Source: Clostridiales bacterium
Lineage (GTDB): Bacteria; Bacillota; Clostridia; Christensenellales; Aristaeellaceae
Direction of reading: 5' to 3'
Assembly: GCA_015056175.1 (NCBI GenBank)
Contig: SVGT01000019.1
Coordinates: 1 to 38,138, forward strand
Length of the DNA: 38,138 bases
Below are positions 16,170 through 24,737 of this stretch, piece by piece (within the stretch, counting starts at the first letter, position 1; each line of letters starts with the position of its first letter). Position numbers and translations under genes: made by a program. Below the pieces are notes generated by a model that had not been told where the DNA came from, made no database searches, and was given only the letters and a program-made list of their open reading frames with translations.

Positions 16170-17621
16170 ATGCGCAGCATGTTTGCGCGATTGCTGTCGG
16201 TCTTTATGGCCGTGATACTGGTATGCGTGGGCGTACTGTTTTCTCTGGTGTACGTCAATCTGCGCGATAACAGCGTGGACGCCCGCATTGCCGCGCTGAA
16301 AACCCAGGCAAGGGATGTGGCGTATCTGGCTTCCCGCCTGCAAAACGATATGCCCCTTTCCCTGGGACGCAGCTCCACGGAAGATTACATGTACTGGAAA
16401 ACGGGCCGCATTTTTGACGAATACAACGCCTACACCGTCATCGTGGAGCGCTCGGGCCGCAGCTATTCCTACTATAACGAAGCGACGCTCATGGACGAAA
16501 GCCTGTCCCAGATGCCGGGAAAGGACGAGATGAACGAGTATCTGAGCCGCGCCGCCCGGGGCGAGGAGATCACCGTGCGCACGGGCAGCGACAAAAACCC
16601 GCTGTTTACCGTCATCGTGCCCTGGAAAAGAGCCAGCCAGTTTTCCCAGCAGGATACCGTGATGGGGCTTGTCATGATCCAGACGGCGGCGCAGACCATC
16701 CACGCAAGCTACAAGGGTCTGCTCATCCAGGTGGCGCTGGCGGCGCTCTTTGTGTTCGTGCTGGCAGGCCTGGCCGCCTTCTTCCTCACCAGGCAGAACA
16801 CCCGCCCGCTCACTTACATGGCCCGCGCCGCAGGCAAGATGGCCAAGGGCGATTTTTCCGCCCGTGCGCCGGAGGAGGGCAGCAGCGAAATACAGGAGCT
16901 GGCTTCCTCCTTTAACCTGATGGCGGAGCAACTGTCCTCGCTGGAAGAATCCCGCCGGGATTTTGTGGCCAATGTGAGCCACGAGCTGCGCTCCCCCATC
17001 ACCTCCATCCAGGGCTTTGCCCAGGGTATGCTGGACGGCACCATTCCGGAGGAGGAGCGGGACAAGTACCTTTCCGTGGTGGTGGATGAGACCCGCAGGC
17101 TCAGCAAACTGATCAACAGCCTGCTCAGCCTCTCTCGCATGGAAAACGATCAGGCGGCGCTGAACATCACCCGCTTTGACGTGGCGGAAACGCTGCGCCG
17201 GGTGCTGATCTCCCGCATGACGCCCATTGAGGAAAAGAACATCGACGTGTGCTTTGACATGGAGGATCGTCCCTTCCCCGTGCTTGCCGATCAGGATCAG
17301 ATCCAGCAGGTGCTCATCAACCTGATCGATAACGCGCTGAAATTTTCCCATGAGGGCGGCAAACTGTACCTGAAGGTGCGGGAGGATGGCAAAGCCACCT
17401 GCGTATCCGTCCGTGATACGGGCAGCGGCATCCTGCCGCAGGATGCGCCCCACATTTTTGAACGCTTTTACAAGGCGGATAAAGCCCATACCACCGGCAA
17501 GGGCACGGGGCTTGGGCTGGCCATCTGCAAGCGCATCATGGAGCGTCACGGGCAGGAGATCCGCCTTATGCCCACCGATGCGGGCGCAGAATTTATGATC
17601 ACGCTGGAGACAGCCAGATGA
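16170..17621 (+). CDS. Membrane sensor histidine kinase
   Basis: 483 aa. TM1 (about 7-29), an extracytoplasmic sensor of about 150 residues, TM2 (about 184-206), HAMP (about 207-258), a HisKA domain with the phospho-His in NVSHELRSP (about residue 271), and a HATPase_c domain with NLIDNALKF, DTGSGI and GTGLGLAI. This is the canonical WalK/PhoR-type layout without a PAS domain. It pairs with the response regulator just upstream. The sensor domain gives no clear clue to the signal. Its stop overlaps the ispE start by four nt (ATGA). Confidence 0.95.
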   Translation: MRSMFARLLSVFMAVILVCVGVLFSLVYVNLRDNSVDARIAALKTQARDVAYLASRLQNDMPLSLGRSSTEDYMYWKTGRIFDEYNAYTVIVERSGRSYSYYNEATLMDESLSQMPGKDEMNEYLSRAARGEEITVRTGSDKNPLFTVIVPWKRASQFSQQDTVMGLVMIQTAAQTIHASYKGLLIQVALAALFVFVLAGLAAFFLTRQNTRPLTYMARAAGKMAKGDFSARAPEEGSSEIQELASSFNLMAEQLSSLEESRRDFVANVSHELRSPITSIQGFAQGMLDGTIPEEERDKYLSVVVDETRRLSKLINSLLSLSRMENDQAALNITRFDVAETLRRVLISRMTPIEEKNIDVCFDMEDRPFPVLADQDQIQQVLINLIDNALKFSHEGGKLYLKVREDGKATCVSVRDTGSGILPQDAPHIFERFYKADKAHTTGKGTGLGLAICKRIMERHGQEIRLMPTDAGAEFMITLETAR

Positions 17622-18484
17622 GGTGCCTTATGACCCTTCAACGCAAGGCCTGCGCCAAGGTCAACTGGACGCTGGATATTCTGGGCAAACGGGAGGACGG
17701 CTATCACCTGATGGATATGGTGATGCAGTCGCTTTCCCTGTATGACGATATGCGCTTTACCCGGCGCGAGGACGGCGTGATCACGCTGAAAATCGTGGGA
17801 AGTTCTCTTCCTGCCGACGACAGCAACCTGGTGCTCCGTGCGGCAAGAGCACTGCAATCGCACTTTGAGTGCCCCTATGGCGCGGATATCGTGATGGAAA
17901 AGCATATCCCCATGGGCGCAGGGCTGGGCGGCGGCAGCGCGGATGCAGCCTGCACCCTCCATGCGCTGTGCGATTTGTGGGAGCTTCATTTGTCCCTTGA
18001 GGAAAAATGCAGGATTGGCCTGACGCTTGGCGCCGACGTGCCCTACTGCCTTCACGGCGTGCCCGCCAGAGTTACGGGCATCGGCGAAGGGGTGCAGCCC
18101 ATTCACGCCCTGCGCAGCTATCCCATGGTGCTTTTGCAGCCCTGCGATGCACTGTCCACCAAAGAGGCCTTCCGCCACTTTGACGAAACTGAGGGCATCC
18201 TGCATCCGGATAACGACGCCGCCTGCCGCGCCCTTGCGGAAGGCAGCAGCGCACTGCTTGCCGCCGCCTGCAAAAACGTGATGCAGCACGCCAGCGAGCT
18301 TCTGCGCCCCGAAATGGCTCATGCCATCCGTGCGCTGCATGAATCCGGCGCGTTCCTTGCCCAGATGACAGGTTCCGGCTCCGTGGTGTACGGCGTGTAC
18401 GAAACACAGGAGGAGGCAAAAGCCGCCCATCAGGCGCTGTCTTCCCGCTTTTCCCCCTGCATTCTGTGCCACACGCTTTTGTAA
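17618..18484 (+). CDS. ispE: 4-diphosphocytidyl-2-C-methyl-D-erythritol kinase
   Basis: 288 aa from the ATG overlapping the kinase stop. A second ATG at 17630 (284 aa) has GAGG 6 nt upstream and may be the true start. It is a GHMP kinase with KVNWTLDILGKREDGYH at the N-terminus (active-site Lys) and the glycine-rich ATP loop PMGAGLGGGSADAA (about 97-110) with the GADVPY segment after it. It phosphorylates CDP-methylerythritol in the MEP pathway to isoprenoids. In many Clostridia ispE lies near spoIIR, and the next gene here looks like a SpoIIR. Confidence 0.94.
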   Translation: MRCLMTLQRKACAKVNWTLDILGKREDGYHLMDMVMQSLSLYDDMRFTRREDGVITLKIVGSSLPADDSNLVLRAARALQSHFECPYGADIVMEKHIPMGAGLGGGSADAACTLHALCDLWELHLSLEEKCRIGLTLGADVPYCLHGVPARVTGIGEGVQPIHALRSYPMVLLQPCDALSTKEAFRHFDETEGILHPDNDAACRALAEGSSALLAAACKNVMQHASELLRPEMAHAIRALHESGAFLAQMTGSGSVVYGVYETQEEAKAAHQALSSRFSPCILCHTLL

Positions 18485-18486
18485 CT

Positions 18487-18515
18487 GTATACTTTCACCG
18501 CATTTTGCGCATGCT
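18487..18515 (+). promoter_or_regulatory. Candidate forespore (sigma-F/G-type) promoter of the SpoIIR-like gene
   Basis: GTATA (18487-18491), 18 nt, CATGCT (18510-18515). It resembles the GHATR-N18-CATnHTA form of sigma-G promoters, and read as sigma-F (N15, then GCGCATGCT) it is a partial match. The start codon is 19 nt further on with AAAGGAG between. The same layout occurs before the DUF421 operon (34194-34222). Confidence 0.45.
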
Positions 18516-18534
18516 GATCCCGAAAGGAGATGGC

Positions 18535-19026
18535 ATGCGTATTTATTTGGCCCGCTTTTTTCGCGTTTTTACGTGTTTTTTTCTTTGTCTGTGCTGTTTG
18601 TGCACATCCGTTTCCTCCCGGGCGGAGGACGCATTTGACGCCCTGCGCGTCATCGCCCATGACGATACCGCCCTGATGCAATCGCAAAAGCTGCTGGTGC
18701 GCAAAAGGGCGCTTGATGCGCTCCAATCCGGCGGCGGCAGGGACGAGATCGCAAGCGCGCTGGACAGTCTGCACATTCCATACGCCCTGCATGTGCAATC
18801 TTACTCCCCCGGCGCGCCGTATCCCCTGCAAAGCACGCTGGTGATCACCCTGGGCAAAGGGCAGGGGCGCAATTGGTTTGGCGTTCTGTGCCGGGATTTT
18901 GCGCAGGCTTCCTTCCTTTGGACGCAAAAAAAGAGCGGCGCGCTGACGTGCGCCGCCCAGGGTGATATGCAGGTGGTGTTCCCATGGCTTCATGGGCTGA
19001 TTCGGTTTTTTACCGGCCTTCGCTGA
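18535..19026 (+). CDS. spoIIR: Reduced SpoIIR-like sporulation signalling protein
   Basis: 163 aa from the ATG at 18535 with AAAGGAG upstream. A signal peptide covers about 1-30 (hydrophobic run, then SSRA-ED). Residues 37-63 (LRVIAHDDTALMQSQKLLVR) align with the SpoIIR block LRFHVIANSDS...LKLKVRD. Residues 106-118 (LGKGQGRNWFGVL) align with the conserved GeGkGqNWWCVL segment. The middle is much shorter than in typical SpoIIR (over 200 aa). SpoIIR is secreted from the forespore and triggers SpoIIGA processing of pro-sigma-E. The gene sits beside ispE, as in many Clostridia. Identification is by motif and context; a degenerate copy is possible. Its 3' end overlaps the opposite gene by 17 nt. 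Confidence 0.66.
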   Translation: MRIYLARFFRVFTCFFLCLCCLCTSVSSRAEDAFDALRVIAHDDTALMQSQKLLVRKRALDALQSGGGRDEIASALDSLHIPYALHVQSYSPGAPYPLQSTLVITLGKGQGRNWFGVLCRDFAQASFLWTQKKSGALTCAAQGDMQVVFPWLHGLIRFFTGLR

Positions 19027-19495
19027 GCAGCATTTGCAGATTGGTCAGGTGCGTGAGCAGCAGCGTGCGCACGTCCAGCGTAGAGCTGGTGGCCGTCTGC
19101 GTCAGCGTTTCAAAGGCTTCAATATCGTTGTACAGTGCGTCAAACGCCTCCTGCGGCGCAAGACGGCCGCTGCTTCCGTGCAGCGAAATGGAGATCTGGT
19201 TCATCTGATCCATACAGTACACATACTGGCGCACCACGCCAAGCCTGGTGGCCGTGCCGGAGGATACCACACTGGACATGCGGTTGACCTCGGCGATGGC
19301 GTCGGACACGCAATTGAGCATGCGCTGGGAAAGCTGCTTGTCGGTGTTGGATTTGAACACCGCAGTATGCCCCACCACGCTGCCAAGGGCGACACACCCC
19401 AGCAGCAGCACGGCGCACACGATCAGAAGCACCTTCTGCCCTTTTTGGTTCATCACAGGCGGGACGGACTGCATCCCCTGCGTGTAACGGCTCAT
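19010..19495 (-). CDS. Hypothetical single-pass membrane protein
   Basis: 161 aa, not recognised. A short cytoplasmic N-terminus (about 1-20) is followed by one membrane helix (about 22-44) and an extracytoplasmic domain with predicted long helices, rich in Ser, Thr and Gln. The start has AAGGAAG upstream and a plausible promoter at 19553-19581, so it is probably expressed. Its last 17 nt overlap the SpoIIR-like gene on the other strand. No catalytic motif is visible. The architecture resembles small sensor-like or chemoreceptor-N-terminal helix bundles, but that is only a guess from its shape. Confidence 0.7.
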   Translation of the reverse strand: MSRYTQGMQSVPPVMNQKGQKVLLIVCAVLLLGCVALGSVVGHTAVFKSNTDKQLSQRMLNCVSDAIAEVNRMSSVVSSGTATRLGVVRQYVYCMDQMNQISISLHGSSGRLAPQEAFDALYNDIEAFETLTQTATSSTLDVRTLLLTHLTNLQMLLSEGR

Positions 19496-19552
19496 ATCCT
19501 TTCACTTCCTTTAAATACATCAATCGATTAACCTTAAGCGGTTGACAGAAAG

Positions 19553-19581
19553 ATTATACCACATTTTTGCCCATTCGTAAA
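19553..19581 (-). promoter_or_regulatory. Sigma-A-like promoter of the hypothetical membrane protein
   Basis: Minus strand TTTACG (19576-19581), 17 nt, TATAAT (19553-19558), about 57 nt before the start. Confidence 0.45.
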
Positions 19582-19622
19582 GTGCGCCCCCCTGGGGCGC
19601 CTGTTGGTTTACAATTTGTTCA

Positions 19623-19651
19623 TTCACAGAAGGCGCAAAGCATGGTATAAT
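19623..19651 (+). promoter_or_regulatory. Sigma-A-like promoter of the Gld-type ABC operon
   Basis: TTCACA (19623-19628), 17-nt spacer, TATAAT (19646-19651), 34 nt before the first start codon. Confidence 0.52.
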
Positions 19652-19685
19652 CAATTGATAAAGCGTACGGAAAGGCGGCGGTGGC

Positions 19686-20600
19686 ATGATCCTGTTTGAC
19701 CGCATCACAAAGCAATACGGGCAGCATGCCGCGCTCAGGGATTTTTCCCTCCATATCGAAAAGGGGCAGATCGTGGGGCTGCTGGGCCCCAACGGCGCAG
19801 GCAAATCCACCGCCATGAACATCCTGACGGGGTGTCTGAGCCAGGATGCGGGCAGTGTCAAGGTGTGCGGCACGGATATCCACCTGGACCCCCGCGCCTG
19901 CAAAAAGCGCATAGGGTACCTGCCGGAAAACGCGCCTCTGCACGATGAAATGACGGTGGAAAGCTACCTTGCCTTCATATGCCGGCTCCGCGGCATGAAG
20001 GAAAGGGAGATCCCCGCCCATATCGCAGCCCTTCAAGAGCGCACCGGCCTTTTTGACGTCCGCGGCCGGGTGATCGGTCATTTGAGCCGGGGCTACCGCC
20101 AGCGGACGGGGCTTGCCCAGGCGCTGTGCGCCGATCCCGATATCATCGTGCTGGACGAGCCCACCCAGGGGCTGGATCCTGCACAGGCCAGGGAATTCCG
20201 CACGCTGATTTCATCCCTTGGCAAAACCCACACCGTGCTTTTTTCCTCCCATATTTTAAGCGATATCGATAAAATCTGCGACCGTGCGGTGATCCTGCAC
20301 GAGGGCAGGATCATGGCGGACCGGATGCTGAAAAGCGAAACGCAAAAGCAGCTGGACGTGCTGATTTCAGGCAGCGAAAAGCAATTGCTCCCTGCGCTTT
20401 CCTCCCTGCCCTCCTGCCTGCGGGTGGAGGCGCTCCCCCACGAAAAGGGACAGACCCGCGTCAAACTCTGCTGCCCGCAGGACGCGCCCATCGAGCGGGA
20501 ACTGTTTTCCCTCCTCCGGGCGCTGGATACCCCCATCCTGCGGTTGAACCCTGCAAAGGATTCTCTGGAGGATCTGTATCTTTCCATCACCGGAAGATAA
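19686..20600 (+). CDS. ABC transporter ATP-binding protein, GldA-like
   Basis: 304 aa. It has Walker A GPNGAGKST (about 36-44), signature LSRGYRQR, Walker B IIVLDEPTQGLDP with the catalytic Glu, and a switch His in LFSSHIL. The C-terminal 80 residues form the extra domain common in ABC-2 exporters. It is the first gene of a four-gene operon with an ABC-2 permease, a GldG-like protein and a DUF4340 protein. That set is known as the gliding-motility ABC system in Bacteroidetes but is widespread in non-gliding bacteria. The transported substrate is unknown. Confidence 0.94.
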   Translation: MILFDRITKQYGQHAALRDFSLHIEKGQIVGLLGPNGAGKSTAMNILTGCLSQDAGSVKVCGTDIHLDPRACKKRIGYLPENAPLHDEMTVESYLAFICRLRGMKEREIPAHIAALQERTGLFDVRGRVIGHLSRGYRQRTGLAQALCADPDIIVLDEPTQGLDPAQAREFRTLISSLGKTHTVLFSSHILSDIDKICDRAVILHEGRIMADRMLKSETQKQLDVLISGSEKQLLPALSSLPSCLRVEALPHEKGQTRVKLCCPQDAPIERELFSLLRALDTPILRLNPAKDSLEDLYLSITGR

Positions 20601-20612
20601 AAAGGAGACCCT

Positions 20613-21323
20613 ATGAAAGCCATCTTCAAACGCGAACTGGAAGGCTATTTCCACACGCCCGTGGGCTATGTGTTCATGGGTGTGTTTCTGATGCTGGGCA
20701 GCATCTTTTTCGGTGCGGGCAATCTGGCGGAGCGCAGCGGCAATATGACCTATCTGCTGCGCAACATGAGCTATCTGTGGATGCTGCTTTGCCCCGTGCT
20801 CACCATGCGCCTCTTTGCCGGCGAGCGGGTAAAAAACACGGACGTACTCTGGTATGCATCTCCCGTATCCATGGCGCAGGTGGTGGGCGGCAAGTTTCTT
20901 TCCGCCCTGCTGGTCATGCTGCTGACGGTGGTATGTACCTTTGTGTACCCCCTACTGGTTGCGATCTACGGAAAACTGTACCTTGCTGAAACGCTGGTCG
21001 CCTACCTTGGGTTCATTTTGCAGGGCGGCTGCTTTATTGCGCTGGATATGGCGGTGACGGCATCCTCCCGCTCCCAGGTGACGGCAGCCATCTGGGCCTT
21101 TGGCGTGAACCTGATCATCTGGCTGTCGGATGCGGTATCGGCGGCGCTTGGCACCCATGCGCTCGCCAGGGTGCTCGCCTTTTTCAGCCTCAACCAGCGC
21201 TTTACGCCCTTTGCGGCGGGGCAGCTCAGCTTTGCCAACATGGGCTATGCCCTGATCTTCATGGCAGCCATGCTGTTTGTATGCGTGCGCGTGCTGGATG
21301 CACGGCGCTACGGCGAGGTGTGA
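20613..21323 (+). CDS. ABC-2 type permease, GldF-like
   Basis: 236 aa with six predicted membrane helices and the typical start FKRELEGYFHTPVGYVFMG. The MRLFAGERVKNTDVLWYASP segment between helices 2 and 3 is the coupling region of this family. It should form the membrane channel with the preceding ATPase. The ribosome binding site is AAGGAG 7 nt upstream, 12 nt after the ATPase stop, and the next gene starts one nt after its stop. Confidence 0.92.
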   Translation: MKAIFKRELEGYFHTPVGYVFMGVFLMLGSIFFGAGNLAERSGNMTYLLRNMSYLWMLLCPVLTMRLFAGERVKNTDVLWYASPVSMAQVVGGKFLSALLVMLLTVVCTFVYPLLVAIYGKLYLAETLVAYLGFILQGGCFIALDMAVTASSRSQVTAAIWAFGVNLIIWLSDAVSAALGTHALARVLAFFSLNQRFTPFAAGQLSFANMGYALIFMAAMLFVCVRVLDARRYGEV

Positions 21324-21324
21324 T

Positions 21325-22785
21325 ATGAAAAAGAACATGCCTGCTTTGTTTTCTCCCCGCGCGCTGAAGCGCCTTTGCGCCCTTGTGCTTTCGCTGCTCG
21401 TGCTGCTTGCGCTGTTCCTGACCGCGCTGCTCTTTGACAGGCTGGAAAGCAGGTACGCCCTGCAGAAGGATTTTTCCTTCAACGGCGCCACCACCCAGAG
21501 CAAAATCGCCACCGAGCAACTTGAGGCGCTAGACAGGGACGTGCATATCTACGTGCTCATGTCCGCAGGCGGCAGGGATAATACCCTCATTTCCCTCCTC
21601 ACCCGCTACGCCGCCGTCACCCCCCATTTGACCTTTTCCGAGGAAAGCGCGACGCAAAACCCCATGCTGCTCACCGCCTTTGAGGATGTGCTCACAAAGC
21701 AAGAGGTGCAGAGCGATTGCCTGATCATCCACTGCAAGGATACCGACCGCGCCCGCGTGCTGACGGCGGAAAGCTTTGTCACCTATCAGTACGATACGGA
21801 AAGCGGCTATTACATCCCCACCGGCGTCAATTACGATAAACCCCTCATCGAGGCTATTGTGTACACCGCCCAGAGCGATCCCATGACGGTGCAACTGCTC
21901 CGCGGCCACGGCGAAACAAACGGCGAGGACCTGGAAACGGTCACAAAGGTGCTGACCCAGGCCAATTACCGCATGGAGGAAGTGGATCTGCTCAAGGGCG
22001 GCGCGCTGGATATCGCATCTCCCCTGCTCATCCTCTGCCCGCAGACAGACCTGAGCGAAAAGGAGCTGCTTTTGCTTCTGGAATTTGCCAACGCAGGCGG
22101 CGACTTTTTCATCATTTCGGATTATACCGATCCGCTGGACAATGTAAACTACAACGCTTTCCTCCGCACCTTTGGCGTCAGCTTCTATCAGGGGCTGGTG
22201 ATGGCGGAGGCGGACGACCGGCAAAGCTATTACGACGAAGGCCAGGCCTTCCTCATGCCCCGCATGGAGGAAACGGCTTTGACCCGTCCGCTCATCGAGC
22301 AAAGCCGGGATACCCTGCTTTTGCCCGGCAGCCGCGCCGTACGTCTTCCGGAAACGCTGCCCGAGGGTGTAACGTTGGAAACCCAGCTGGTCACCGGCCG
22401 CAGCTACATCCGCGATTATGTGGCGACGGAGCCGGATATGGTCACCAAGCAGCCCACCGATGAGGAAGGCTATTTTGCCCTGTCCGTGCTCTCCTCCCGC
22501 GTAACGGAGGAAGGCAACGTATCCCGTGCGCTTGTCACCGGCAACGCGGAGATGTTCACCCACTGGTGGATCGAGGAAAACACCTATTCCGCAGATTATC
22601 TGCTCCGCGGCATCTCCTATCTGCAGGGCGAAAGCCCCATCAATCTGGATATCACCGGCAAAACCGCCGTCCGTCAGGGGCTGACGCTGTATTCGCTTGC
22701 GCCCCTCATCCTCGTGATCACGCTGCTCCCCCTTGCCATCCTTGCCTGGGCGCTTTGCATACTGCTGCCCAGAAGACACCTGTAA
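21325..22785 (+). CDS. GldG-like ABC-associated membrane protein
   Basis: 486 aa from the ATG at 21325, one nt after the permease stop; upstream in-frame codons lie inside the permease gene. There is an N-terminal membrane helix (about 15-37), a large extracytoplasmic domain of the ABC_transp_aux/GldG type (about 55-440, with VQLLRGHGE and GGDFFIISDYTDP), and a C-terminal helix (about 455-480) with a short basic tail. GldG partners the GldF permease. The role is inferred from operon position and topology; no catalytic residues are evident. Confidence 0.87.
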   Translation: MKKNMPALFSPRALKRLCALVLSLLVLLALFLTALLFDRLESRYALQKDFSFNGATTQSKIATEQLEALDRDVHIYVLMSAGGRDNTLISLLTRYAAVTPHLTFSEESATQNPMLLTAFEDVLTKQEVQSDCLIIHCKDTDRARVLTAESFVTYQYDTESGYYIPTGVNYDKPLIEAIVYTAQSDPMTVQLLRGHGETNGEDLETVTKVLTQANYRMEEVDLLKGGALDIASPLLILCPQTDLSEKELLLLLEFANAGGDFFIISDYTDPLDNVNYNAFLRTFGVSFYQGLVMAEADDRQSYYDEGQAFLMPRMEETALTRPLIEQSRDTLLLPGSRAVRLPETLPEGVTLETQLVTGRSYIRDYVATEPDMVTKQPTDEEGYFALSVLSSRVTEEGNVSRALVTGNAEMFTHWWIEENTYSADYLLRGISYLQGESPINLDITGKTAVRQGLTLYSLAPLILVITLLPLAILAWALCILLPRRHL

Positions 22786-22786
22786 T

Positions 22787-24223
22787 ATGAAACACACGCG
22801 CAAAAAAACCGCATACCTGATGCTGGCGCTGCTGATGATTATCGCAGCGCTGCTTGGCGCGCTGTATTATTTGAGCCGTGAGGATGCCCAGGAGCCGGGC
22901 GCCGAAACGCCGCCTGCCAAAGCAACACTTTTTTCCTGTGCGCGGGAGGAATTGATTTCCGTCACTGTCACCCCGCCATCAGGCAAAAGCTACACGCTTG
23001 ACGTTAAAAACGGCTCGCTCGTCTTGCCCCACGATCCTTCCGCGCCCGTCCGCGCTTTGATCGCAGAAAATATCCTCAGCGCCCTGTGCACGGTGATCGC
23101 GGAGGACAAGGTGCTGGATACATCGTTTGCCGTCGCCGATCTTGCCGCATTCGGCCTGGAAACGCCTGTGTGCGCAGCAAGCTTCACCCTTGCAAACGGC
23201 GATACGCACCGGATGTTCATCGGCTCCGCAACGCCCCTTGGCATCCCCTACCGATACATGCTGTGGGACGAGGATCCTGCCATCTACCTGATCTCCGCAG
23301 ACGTGCATGACGCCTTCTCCTATGAGCTTGCCGCGCTCCGGGACGTCACGCAGCCCGTGTGGGATGCAGAGCTATGGGACCGCGTGGAGATCAGCGGCGA
23401 AAACAGGCGGCAGCTTATTCGCACCGACCTTGGCTGGCAATTGACCGCTCCCTTTTCCTACCCGCTTGACAGCACGGAAACAGACAACTTCCTTGCCGCG
23501 GTGGAGAGCATCGGCTTTGCCAATTACGTGGCAGATGCAAAGACGGCTGATCTGTCCCTGTACGGCCTGGATGCGCCAAGGCTGACGCTAACCCTTCAGC
23601 AAGCCGCCTCCCGGGTGGATTATTATGATGAAGCGGGCGTCATCACGGACAGTATTTTTCTGCCGGATGAGGAGATCACGCTGCAGTTTGGCACGCAGAT
23701 CGACGATTATTATGTGTACTGCCTGTATCTGGACACGGTGTACACCGCAACGCTGTTCCAGACCGGCTTTCTGTGGGATGAAGATATCACATCGCTTCTG
23801 GACAGGACGCCCCTTGACGTGCCCATCACGCAGCTAAAAGCGCTGACCGTCACAAGGGACGGCGCGGACACGGTGTACACATTCGCCCTCACCGAGCAAT
23901 TGGAGCAGAACGGCGATTTGAAAACGGACGGCGCGGGCAACGTGCTGTGGGACGTGCATGTGCGCAAGAACGGCGAAAGCATGGATGCGGACACATTTCT
24001 TAACTGGTACGCCCAATTGCAGCGCATCGCGCCGGAAAGCACACTGCCCGAAGGAGCGGAAACGGCAGACAGCGTACTTTCCCTCACCTTTGAGGGCGAG
24101 GGTTTTGTCCGTACCGCCCATTTCCTGCCCATCGATCCGCTGCACGACGCCCTTTCCGTGAACGGCCACGCCGCCTTCTACCTGTCCGCCTCCGCACTGG
24201 ACAGCCTGCTGCAATTGCCCTGA
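22787..24223 (+). CDS. DUF4340 membrane-anchored protein
   Basis: 478 aa from the ATG one nt after the GldG-like stop. One N-terminal helix (about 10-28) is followed by two similar extracytoplasmic DUF4340 segments. The pattern 'AAFGLETPVCAASFTLANGDTHRM' (outlined) recurs as 'LYGLDAPRLTLTL', about 130 residues later. DUF4340 proteins are the usual last gene of GldA-F-G operons, where they are thought to be surface subunits of the exporter. No enzyme motif is visible. Downstream lies about 730 nt without a gene. Confidence 0.83.
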   Translation: MKHTRKKTAYLMLALLMIIAALLGALYYLSREDAQEPGAETPPAKATLFSCAREELISVTVTPPSGKSYTLDVKNGSLVLPHDPSAPVRALIAENILSALCTVIAEDKVLDTSFAVADLAAFGLETPVCAASFTLANGDTHRMFIGSATPLGIPYRYMLWDEDPAIYLISADVHDAFSYELAALRDVTQPVWDAELWDRVEISGENRRQLIRTDLGWQLTAPFSYPLDSTETDNFLAAVESIGFANYVADAKTADLSLYGLDAPRLTLTLQQAASRVDYYDEAGVITDSIFLPDEEITLQFGTQIDDYYVYCLYLDTVYTATLFQTGFLWDEDITSLLDRTPLDVPITQLKALTVTRDGADTVYTFALTEQLEQNGDLKTDGAGNVLWDVHVRKNGESMDADTFLNWYAQLQRIAPESTLPEGAETADSVLSLTFEGEGFVRTAHFLPIDPLHDALSVNGHAAFYLSASALDSLLQLP

Positions 24224-24360
24224 CGTGCCGGTGCATTGCTTGTTTCGGTTGATTCCTCCGTCTCGTTTCCCACCGGGCGCACTTTGGCTTTGTCGCCCTT
24301 TCACAAGAGAACCTGAACGTCATCCTGCAACGAGTTGTCCGATCAAACGTTATTCTATAA

Positions 24361-24633
24361 GGCGCTTTCTTGCTCCCGCCGCCGCAATAAGATTACATAC
24401 CCAAACATCGCATACACAATCATCAACCTACACAAAGGCCCCTTAGGCAAAGGGGCTGTCACGAAGTGACTGGGGATTGTCCTTTCCTGCACGGATCAGT
24501 TTACGGCACAGGGCAATCCTCACCCGCTGCGCGGGAGCTCCTTTGCCAAAGGAGCCTTTTGGTTAGATGTGTTTCTTCATGAATCGAAGTTTGTTGTGTC
24601 AGCAAGTTACTACAGCGGGAGCAAGAAAGCGCC
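24361..24633. repeat. Large palindromic non-coding element (MITE-like)
   Basis: Two arms are symmetric about position 24497. The outer ends are an exact 19-nt inverted repeat: GGCGCTTTCTTGCTCCCGC (24361-24379) and its complement (24615-24633). About 53 nt of diverged sequence lies inside each. The inner arms (24434-24482 and 24510-24562) are clearly homologous in inverted orientation: AAAGG, then TTNGGCAAAGG, a small variable hairpin, and GGATTGTCC/GGGCAATCC. The centre (24483-24509) is unique. No transposase and no clear target-site duplication is seen. This fits a non-autonomous mobile element or a clostridial intergenic repeat. The flanks 24224-24360 and 24634-24737 show nothing else apart from a small GTTCC hairpin. 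Confidence 0.62.
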
Positions 24634-24737
24634 CTACCGCAGCTTTCAGCCGCCATGCGTTCCGAAGGAACGTGCTTCATGCGCCGCAGGCACACTTCAT
24701 TTTTCATTCCTTCATTGGCGCACCCTGTACGCTCTCC

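Noticed and set aside
16143-17549. Minus-strand open frame opposite the histidine kinase
   Set aside because: The kinase has complete HisKA and ATPase motifs; the antisense frame is low-complexity.
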